Shown here: positions 37,401-41,877 of the stretch, piece by piece
How positions within the stretch are numbered: position 1 is the stretch's first letter
Layout: each line of letters opens with the position of its first letter
Assembly (NCBI GenBank): GCA_002373595.1
Contig: DFKT01000024.1
Coordinates: 3,321-45,197 of the forward strand
Direction of reading: 5' to 3'
DNA length: 41,877 nt
Source: Lachnospiraceae bacterium UBA3638
Lineage (GTDB): Bacteria; Bacillota; Clostridia; Lachnospirales; Lachnospiraceae
Notes under the pieces: model-generated
Told to the model about the DNA's origin: nothing
Databases searched by the model: none
Seen by the model: only the letters and a program-made list of their open reading frames with translations
Translations under genes and position numbers: made by a program

Positions 37401-37897
37401 CTGCTGAAATCGAAGGATTCTATGATAAAGAGGATTGGGAGAATTATACGATCAAAGTACACGCCCTAAAGAGCTCTGCAAGACTTGTGGGTGCATCCGC
37501 TCTGGGGGATATGTCCGAGAAGCTGGAGATGGCCGGAAAAGGAGGAGATATTACTTATATCAGGTCGAATCATTTGGATATGATATCTGAATTGAAAAAA
37601 TATAAGGAGCCCCTCGATAAGATCTTTGGGGCAACGGATGACAACGGTGAAAAAGAGGAAAAATCAAAGCCTGATGAGGATGAAGACTTTGACAGAGTGC
37701 TTATAGAGAGCGTATATGACGCGATCAAGGAAGGTGCCTCTTCAGGTGATGATCAGATGATAAAGGATACTCTTTCTGAGATAGCGGATTATGAAGTTCC
37801 TGCTCCTGACAAAGAAAAATTGGATAAGATCAAAGAATGCTTTGACAAATCTGATTATAATGGGATAATAAGTATCATAGGCGGTGCAAATTCATGA
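34463..37897 (+). CDS. Hybrid histidine kinase with internal DegV domain and Hpt domain
   Basis: 1144-residue protein with the domain order: about six TM segments (residues 24-177), a short coiled coil, HisKA (H214 in SNMSHEIRTP), HATPase (N-box LLNNAVKY near 328; GTGLGLAIVKQL near 395), receiver (D515 in ILMDHLMPGMDG), DegV-like domain (about 608-890), acidic linker, Hpt (H1000 in HALKSSARLVGA) and a helical tail of about 80 residues. The DegV part shows the family order: PVLITTNSMCDLP, TEPPTVEEFKKFF, IAYSADISKEYENA, VVDSENATSS, RRGIISKG and LHPLIYVKDNKF. DegV/FakB proteins bind a fatty acid for phosphorylation, so lipid sensing is an inference here. The protein alone holds every step of a His-Asp-His relay. 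Both ends overlap neighbouring genes by four bases. Confidence 0.93.
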   Translation: MKKMIDLIKNYVGDVDRSFKERTFVVLTFTAEFIVTLSLIRNLLIRSGFIPCITLFIVVLITPVITYVCVRGNRVETATRIISLSIILVVMPVIFFYRGGSNGPGVIWFIFTYLYTGLVLNGRWRVFSVILNTLSIFVIFSIGYYRPDLIYTQSDVMMYFDLATSVVEVGFVCYIMTRFQSLLFEKENERAKEEAKKFEDLNKSQNRFFSNMSHEIRTPINSILGLNEIILRQEDASDEIIKDARNIQGAGNMLLSLVNDILDISKIEAGKMDIVSVNYGLAGLVSEIVNMIWLRSSQKKLALEVYVDPSIPGELFGDEVKIKQILINLLNNAVKYTQEGSVTLRIEKEEMSGDDVHILFSVTDTGMGIRQDAIPYLFDAFQRMDEEKNRKIEGTGLGLAIVKQLVDLMDGTITVNSIYTAGSTFVVSLWQKISDPTPVGEISIGNLGNSRRSKKYEAGFTAHDAYVLIVDDNEMNLEVEKKLLDGTGLIVDTATSGEAALAKTVINRYDVILMDHLMPGMDGIECLERIRTQVGGLNTGSPVVVLTANAGAEERALYNSSGFDGYLIKPVSGAALEDMLLSHIRESKIVKKTDAGMSVREMKTARGYSHKLPVLITTNSMCDLPSYVYRNYPIDAIPVTIRIDDKIYYDGYEAGPDEILRYISDGSECVTEPPTVEEFKKFFSEGLKRAHQIVHIAYSADISKEYENADDASRSFGNVFVVDSENATSSVGMLVLIAYKMTRQGLPVDKIIEVLDLAKKNTSCSFMLASSEMMMRRGIISKGLHSTLSSLNLHPLIYVKDNKFKFSRVFMGDLKKSYEKYVDHVLSKKINPDPDLVFIEHIGVSEEMIEYIKSLVLAKYPFKHVILQKVSAATALNIGSGSIGLMFFKKGEMPCSIGMLLPDETEEAYEDENAFEDEGDFREEYSNPDNAKTEPVKEHEAKWYESIDGLDPDIALKNSGSEENLRMVLEIFHESIDVRSAEIEGFYDKEDWENYTIKVHALKSSARLVGASALGDMSEKLEMAGKGGDITYIRSNHLDMISELKKYKEPLDKIFGATDDNGEKEEKSKPDEDEDFDRVLIESVYDAIKEGASSGDDQMIKDTLSEIADYEVPAPDKEKLDKIKECFDKSDYNGIISIIGGANS

Positions 37898-38679
37898 TGA
37901 GTGCAGAAAATACGAAAATTGCGATAATCACATACCAGTTCAGCGTAGTTGTTAAATCAATCGAAAATGTGCTGAAAAAGAAGGAATATGATGTTGTCAC
38001 ATTAAATGACAATGTGGAAGAACTCAAGAAATGTATGTTTGATACAGGCATTTTTGTTCTTTATCTTCCCGATGATGTTCTCGATGACAAGAAGAAGGTT
38101 TCTAATCTCCTGCTTATTTCCGATACATTAAAGGATAACAGCAAGAGTCTTATACTTATCGGTTCGGACAAGAATCATGATGATTGCCTTAAGAGCGTTC
38201 CTACTTTTTCAAGTTATCCCTGGGTTGACAGACCTATTGATATGAACAATTTCATATCACTTGTTGAAGAACAGGAAAATAAGATGAACGAAGCGCAGGC
38301 GCTTAAGAAGATTCTTGTCATAGATGATGATCCTTTCTTTGCTAAGATGGTAAGCGGATGGCTTAAGGGCTTATATGATGTTACTACAGCTGAAGGCGGA
38401 ATGCAGGGTATCACTTATCTGACCAGGAATAAGATCGACCTGATACTTTTGGACTACGAGATGCCGGTTGTAGACGGACCTAAGATCCTTGAGATGCTTA
38501 GAGCTGACGAGGAGACCAAGGACATCCCTGTTATCTTTCTTACCGGTATAGGAACTAAGGAGAGCATAGCCAGAGTAATGGGATTAAAGCCTCAGGGATA
38601 TATACTCAAGACCGCATCCAGAGAGGAGCTTATTTCCAATCTTATCGCATTCTTTGATAAGCAGAAGGCGTTATCCTGA
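37894..38679 (+). CDS. Double-receiver response regulator without output domain
   Basis: 261-residue cytoplasmic protein. The C-terminal receiver (about residues 137-258) is complete: LVIDDDPFFAKM supplies the acidic pocket, D187 in LILLDYEMPVVDG is the phospho-acceptor, VIFLTGIG has the switch Thr and GYILKTA the Lys. The first 125 residues follow a receiver-like alternation (KIAIITYQFSVVVKSIENVL) but have no aspartate pair or phospho-Asp, so they form a pseudo-receiver. There is no DNA-binding, GGDEF or enzymatic domain. It could be the final acceptor of the Hpt in the previous protein, passing signal by protein contact, or act as a phosphate sink. ATG overlaps the kinase stop. Confidence 0.92.
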   Translation: MMSAENTKIAIITYQFSVVVKSIENVLKKKEYDVVTLNDNVEELKKCMFDTGIFVLYLPDDVLDDKKKVSNLLLISDTLKDNSKSLILIGSDKNHDDCLKSVPTFSSYPWVDRPIDMNNFISLVEEQENKMNEAQALKKILVIDDDPFFAKMVSGWLKGLYDVTTAEGGMQGITYLTRNKIDLILLDYEMPVVDGPKILEMLRADEETKDIPVIFLTGIGTKESIARVMGLKPQGYILKTASREELISNLIAFFDKQKALS

Positions 38680-38686
38680 TATCTTT

Positions 38687-39196
38687 ATGAAAGAGATGAT
38701 CGTAGCCGGTTTTGCGGCGCTTAAAGGAACATATGAAAGGTCACGCAGGGACCGTGAAGAGATCGGGCAATTATACCCGATTTCTTTGTTGAAGAGAGCG
38801 GATTCCTGTGTGGATCTGATCGAGGAACAGGACGGAAAGATAAATGATTTCCTTAAAGAATATGCTAAAGAGATCGAGATCTATCATATAGACGGAAGTA
38901 TGCATGAGATTCTCTGGAACTTTTCAAAGGAGAAAAAATGCGGTTTTGATATAGATCTGAGAAGTATTCCTATGCTCCAGGAAACGGTTGAGATCGCCGA
39001 GTATTTCGAAGAAGACCCTTTTGAATGGAAATGCGGCGGATGCGCCCTTATTGTTTCTGATGAAGTCCGGACGGATCACATCCTTGAAGAATTGAATTCT
39101 CATGATATATATGCCGAAGTGATCGGAAACGTAACTGAAGGAAAAGAAAAGAAACTAATGATAAAGGATGATGTCAGATTTTTGAACAGAGTCTGA
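38687..39196 (+). CDS. Stand-alone C-terminal half of an AIR-synthase/HypE-like protein
   Basis: 169-residue protein resembling only the C-terminal (AIRS_C) half of PurM/HypE/ThiL-type proteins. MIVAGFAALKGTYERS matches the family's internal IGLEGTA-type start of that half. IEIYHIDGSMHEILWNF replaces the HDVTEGG-ALWE motif. IPMLQETVEIAEYFEEDPFEWKCGG and VIGNVTEG follow in the expected order. The N-terminal ATP-binding domain and its Gly-rich motifs are absent, and the upstream sequence is the intact receiver gene, so this is not a frameshift remnant in place. An enzyme role is doubtful; a binding module is possible. It begins seven bases after the receiver gene, without a good ribosome site. 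A TTG at 38654 inside the receiver gene is an alternative start. Confidence 0.7.
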   Translation: MKEMIVAGFAALKGTYERSRRDREEIGQLYPISLLKRADSCVDLIEEQDGKINDFLKEYAKEIEIYHIDGSMHEILWNFSKEKKCGFDIDLRSIPMLQETVEIAEYFEEDPFEWKCGGCALIVSDEVRTDHILEELNSHDIYAEVIGNVTEGKEKKLMIKDDVRFLNRV

Positions 39197-39224
39197 AGTA
39201 TCAAACAAAGAGGAGATGACAAAT

Positions 39225-40583
39225 ATGAAAAAACATATAAGTTCTGCTGTCGCAGTAATACTTTCGGTTTGTCTTGCGGGATGCGGTCAGGCCGGAGGAA
39301 CTGCCGGAGAGGCAGGGAAAACTGACGTAAAGCTTAATTCTTACGAAGCCAAATCCGCTAAACCTGTAGCAAGCGGTATGGAAATGGAAGAATTTGCCAT
39401 GAGTGATAAGTACAGAGATTGGCGTGATAAGTATTGGGACAAACTTTATGCATCTCTTGCAGTACAGTCAGAGATGGATGATTTCTATTCCGGGATCATG
39501 CAGAATATCCTTGTTTCTGATGATGAAAATACTGTTTGCTCACCGCTTAATATCTACATGGCTTGTTCAATGCTGGCTGAAGTTTCTGACGGTGAAACCA
39601 GACAACAGGTGCTGGATGTGCTCGGAGTAAAGGATACTGAGAGTTTGCGTCAGCGTATAGGTATACTTTGGGAGGCAGATAATGTAGATACTCCTTTGAT
39701 CAAGTCAAACCTCGCAGATTCTTTCTGGCTGAACGGAGCTATTAAGTATAATACATCCACTTTGAAGAATCTTTCGGAGTATTATTACGCATCTTCCTAT
39801 ACCGGAGATCCGGCTTCTGATGAGATGAACAATGCACTCAGAAAATGGCTTGATGATAATACAGGCGGACTCCTTAAAGATTATACAAGCGATGTCAGTT
39901 TGAATCCCGAGACGGTAATGGCACTTGCATCAACTTTGTATTATAAGGCTTCGTGGGCTGATGAATTCTACAAAGATGCTACGGACAAGCAGACTTTTCA
40001 CGGAACAAAGGGTGATACCCGGGTTGATATGATGCACAGATCCGATTCTATGAGCATCTATGATACCGATAAATTCTCATGTGTTGAACTGAACCTTGTT
40101 GACAGCGGTGCAATGTGGGTATTCCTTCCCAATGAGGGTGTGGATGTGAATGAACTTCCTTCTAACAAGGATGTTCTGGGAGTAATACGCGGAAATGAAT
40201 CGATAAAATCAGACTATACAATGGTTAATGTTTCATTACCCAGATTTAAAGTATCTGCCAAGACCGATCTGAATGGAACTTTGGCAGCTATGGGCATTAA
40301 GGATGCTTTTGTTCCCGGAGTGGCTGATTTTTCCCCTATCACTGCAAATCCGTCCGATGCGAAGGACTTGGAAATATGCCTGACCAAGGCAGAACATGCC
40401 GCTGTCGTGGAAGCAGATGAGGATGGCGTTGTCGGAGCTGCTTATACCGTGATGATGATGGATGCTCGTATGGCTATGATGGAGGAGGAGAGAGACTTTA
40501 CCGTGGACAGACCGTATATGTTTGTAGTGACCGGCGGAGATAACTCGATCCTGTTCTCAGGCGTTGTAAGAAATATGGAGTGA
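39225..40583 (+). CDS. Lipoprotein serpin (serine protease inhibitor)
   Basis: 452-residue serpin predicted to be lipid-anchored on the outer face of the membrane. The signal peptide ends in the lipobox LAGC with C20, followed by a Gly/Ala linker of about 20 residues. Serpin features are NTVCSPLNIYMACSML, an ALASTLYYKASWADEF strand and PRFKVSAKTDL. The reactive-loop hinge reads EDGVVGAAYT, with small residues at P12-P10 as in inhibitory members, and the last block is DRPYMFVV. Counting from the conserved Glu (residue 399 as P17) places R415 at P1, implying a trypsin-like target; the loop is about four residues longer than in alpha-1-antitrypsin, so P1 is approximate. ATG 39225 is nine bases from AGGAG, whereas ATG 39216 touches it and is rejected. 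Confidence 0.93.
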   Translation: MKKHISSAVAVILSVCLAGCGQAGGTAGEAGKTDVKLNSYEAKSAKPVASGMEMEEFAMSDKYRDWRDKYWDKLYASLAVQSEMDDFYSGIMQNILVSDDENTVCSPLNIYMACSMLAEVSDGETRQQVLDVLGVKDTESLRQRIGILWEADNVDTPLIKSNLADSFWLNGAIKYNTSTLKNLSEYYYASSYTGDPASDEMNNALRKWLDDNTGGLLKDYTSDVSLNPETVMALASTLYYKASWADEFYKDATDKQTFHGTKGDTRVDMMHRSDSMSIYDTDKFSCVELNLVDSGAMWVFLPNEGVDVNELPSNKDVLGVIRGNESIKSDYTMVNVSLPRFKVSAKTDLNGTLAAMGIKDAFVPGVADFSPITANPSDAKDLEICLTKAEHAAVVEADEDGVVGAAYTVMMMDARMAMMEEERDFTVDRPYMFVVTGGDNSILFSGVVRNME

Positions 40584-40612
40584 TCTGCAAATTTATATGT
40601 GATTCGGATTTG

Positions 40613-40641
40613 AAAGCCTCTGCTGATGCAGGGGCTTTTAT
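40613..40641 (+). terminator. Rho-independent terminator after the serpin gene
   Basis: A nine-base-pair stem, AGCCTCTGC (40615-40623) with GCAGGGGCT (40628-40636), contains one G-T pair and encloses the loop TGAT. It is followed by TTTTATT. It lies 30 bases after the serpin stop and is the only clear terminator seen in the rightward gene run. Confidence 0.85.
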
Positions 40642-40649
40642 TGCTAACA

Positions 40650-40673
40650 AACACTTGTTATAGAACGAGTGTT
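40650..40673 (+). promoter_or_regulatory. Inverted repeat next to the promoter (possible operator)
   Basis: Ten-base arms AACACTTGTT and AACGAGTGTT are symmetric at nine of ten positions (one T-G) around ATAG. The element ends four bases before the -35 of the downstream promoter, a position suited to an activator or repressor. It lacks a T-tract, so it is not a second terminator. Confidence 0.5.
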
Positions 40674-40677
40674 ATCA

Positions 40678-40706
40678 TTGAGGAAGTTTGCAAAATATGC
40701 TATTAT
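40678..40706 (+). promoter_or_regulatory. Promoter of the acidic repeat protein
   Basis: TTGAGG (40678-40683) and TATTAT (40701-40706) are spaced by 17 bases, and TG lies one base before the -10 (extended -10 form). It sits after a terminator and 35 bases before the start codon. Confidence 0.7.
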
Positions 40707-40740
40707 AGGGTTTGATTTTATTCCAAGACGGAGAATGACG

Positions 40741-41877
40741 ATGTCATCTGAGGATTATTTAAACAGTTTGTTAAGAGGGATGGGTGTACCCATCGATATA
40801 GGTAACGAGCCGGAGCCTGAACCTGAAGCAGAAGTCAAATCTGTTCCGGAGGAGACTCCTGAAGTTGTAATCCCTGAAACTGTAATTCCTGAAACTGTAA
40901 TTCCCGAAGAATCTGTATCTGAAAAGATAATTCCCGAAGCTGTTCCCGAACTTGATATTCCGGAAGAATCTGTTCCCGATGTGGTGCTTTCCGAAGAACC
41001 TGCAATTGACCTCGATATTCCGGATTTTGAGATGACTCAGGAGATGGCTGATATTCTTGCCGATCTGGAATCTGCAGATATCCCTGTTGAACCTGAGCCG
41101 GGCGACGAACCCATTATAGCAGACGATTCCATTATAGCGGACGAGCCCATTATAGCCGATGAGCCTATCATAGCTGATGAGCCCGTGATCGAGGATATCG
41201 AAATCCCTTCAGATATTGAAAGCTCTTCAGATGATGAAATTTCGACCGGTTCCGACACTTCGATTGAAGATTTCACGGCTGCTCATATAGATGATATTCC
41301 TGCGCCTGTATTTGGAGATGCGCAGTTTGATGTTCCCGATATCAAGATCGAATCAGCGCCCTCGCTTGAGCCGGTATCCGATGAACCGGTTTCTGCAGAG
41401 GAGTTGGATGCTGATATTGCTGATATAATGTCGGCACTCATGCCTTCGATGACCGAGGAGACTCCTGCAACCGAGGAAATGACGATACCTGAGGATGTTG
41501 TAATTCCTGAGGACATATCTATCCCTGAAGACATAGCAATACCCGAAGATATCACTATTCCTGAAGATGTTGCGATACCCGAAGATATCACTATCCCTAA
41601 AGACATTGCGATACCCGAAGATATCACTATTCCTGAAGAAGTTGCGATACCCGAAGATATCACTATTCCTGAAGAAGTTGCGATACCTGAAGATATCACT
41701 ATCCCTGAAGATTTGGCAATTCCCGAGGATATTTCCGAGACGCCCGTGATGGCAGATGAACCTGTTATCTCAGACGAGCCCATCACAGCGGATGAGATGT
41801 CAGCAGCTGATATCGAAAGCTTGCTTGCTGATCTTCCCGGAATTTCGGATGCTCCCGCAGATGAAATTCCTGCAGAC
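40741..41877 (+). CDS. Very acidic, Pro/Glu/Ile-rich repeat protein (partial, runs off the right edge)
   Basis: 379 codons are open to the window end. The ATG at 40741 has GGAG (40730-40733) seven bases upstream; an in-frame ATG at 40735 is too close. The N-terminus MSSEDYLNSLLRGMGVPIDI is amphipathic and non-repetitive, with no signal peptide. Almost everything after it is low complexity: VIPET units (40867-40914), IIADEP units (41110-41181) and fourteen IPED-type hexapeptides (41482-41733). Short helical segments with hydrophobic spacing recur between them (MADILADLESADI, LDADIADIMSALM, DIESLLADLPGI). The net charge is strongly negative, suggesting a disordered cytoplasmic linker or scaffold in front of a domain lying off-window. 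I recognise no family. It has its own promoter. Confidence 0.8.
   Translation, partial: MSSEDYLNSLLRGMGVPIDIGNEPEPEPEAEVKSVPEETPEVVIPETVIPETVIPEESVSEKIIPEAVPELDIPEESVPDVVLSEEPAIDLDIPDFEMTQEMADILADLESADIPVEPEPGDEPIIADDSIIADEPIIADEPIIADEPVIEDIEIPSDIESSSDDEISTGSDTSIEDFTAAHIDDIPAPVFGDAQFDVPDIKIESAPSLEPVSDEPVSAEELDADIADIMSALMPSMTEETPATEEMTIPEDVVIPEDISIPEDIAIPEDITIPEDVAIPEDITIPKDIAIPEDITIPEEVAIPEDITIPEEVAIPEDITIPEDLAIPEDISETPVMADEPVISDEPITADEMSAADIESLLADLPGISDAPADEIPAD
40867..40914 (+). repeat. Three VIPE-type coding units (15-18 bases)
   Basis: Units at 40867, 40882 and 40897 encode VIPET, VIPET and VIPEES in frame within the acidic repeat protein. They resemble the later IPED array but have a five-residue period. 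Confidence 0.7.
41110..41181 (+). repeat. Four IIADE-type 18-base coding units
   Basis: Units start at 41110, 41128, 41146 and 41164 and encode PIIADD, SIIADE, PIIADE and PIIADE, followed by a decayed fifth unit (PVIED). They lie in frame in the acidic repeat protein and differ in sequence from the IPED array. Confidence 0.8.
41482..41733 (+). repeat. Fourteen tandem 18-base units encoding (x-I-P-E-D-x)
   Basis: Fourteen exact-length units run without interruption. From 41536 to 41715 they alternate in pairs, giving a 36-base higher-order period (AIPEDI then TIPED/EEV or close variants). Synonymous changes are few in the centre, with identical units at 41572, 41608 and 41644, pointing to recent expansion by slippage or unequal exchange. 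Confidence 0.9.

Noticed and set aside
41482..41733. Tandem array considered as CRISPR or a replication iteron array
   Set aside because: Units are 18 bases, contiguous without spacers, and always in frame with the protein.
41283..41786. Long minus-strand frame encoding a Ser-Ser-Gly-Ile repeat protein
   Set aside because: It is the reverse reading of the IPED coding repeat. It has no ribosome site or promoter, and the + frame has both.

Overview
The window reads as a low-to-mid GC Gram-positive anaerobe of the class Clostridia, most likely family Lachnospiraceae. This rests on gene content: Rex, an NfnAB pair, fhs-folD, a PhoH/YbeY block, hybrid histidine kinases with MFS-like N-termini, and frequent TTG/GTG starts behind strong GGAGG ribosome binding sites. 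Species cannot be named from the sequence. Nearly all genes lie on the + strand in tight, often overlapping runs. There are no rRNA or tRNA genes, CRISPR arrays or insertion sequences. No gap exceeds about 160 bases; the longest is 40584-40740.

Left edge (1-2082, minus strand): a truncated ABC-F ATPase gene preceded by a polytopic membrane protein. A consensus promoter at 2154-2182 starts the rightward block. Positions 2213-7759: rex (redox repressor), a coiled-coil protein of unknown function, alr (alanine racemase), yebC, and a glycosyltransferase/membrane-protein pair. Positions 7771-16506: an FtsK/SpoIIIE translocase, the one-carbon pair fhs-folD, a zinc-ribbon membrane protein with a chitobiase-C-like domain, and nfnA-nfnB (electron-bifurcating transhydrogenase). 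Positions 16503-21657: rlmH, nth, pyrimidine-nucleoside phosphorylase, phoH, a degenerate PgpH-like membrane protein, ybeY. Positions 21660-32338: a flippase-like membrane protein, two flavoproteins, proB, 5-formyl-THF cyclo-ligase, proA, gltX, and a UvrD-like helicase gene split by one in-frame amber codon.

The accessory and most interesting part is 32335-41877. A promoter precedes four tightly packed signalling genes: a hybrid kinase; a second, 1144-residue hybrid kinase carrying a DegV (fatty-acid-binding-like) domain between its receiver and its Hpt domain; a double-receiver protein with no output domain; and a stand-alone C-terminal half of an AIR-synthase/HypE-like protein. A lipoprotein serpin with a predicted Arg at P1 follows on the same strand with no visible promoter between, and a terminator closes the unit at 40613-40641. 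A new promoter with an adjacent inverted repeat then drives a very acidic repeat protein that runs off the right edge. The inferred picture is a membrane phosphorelay that may sense a lipid-like ligand and is co-expressed with a surface protease inhibitor. Its output is not visible in the window.
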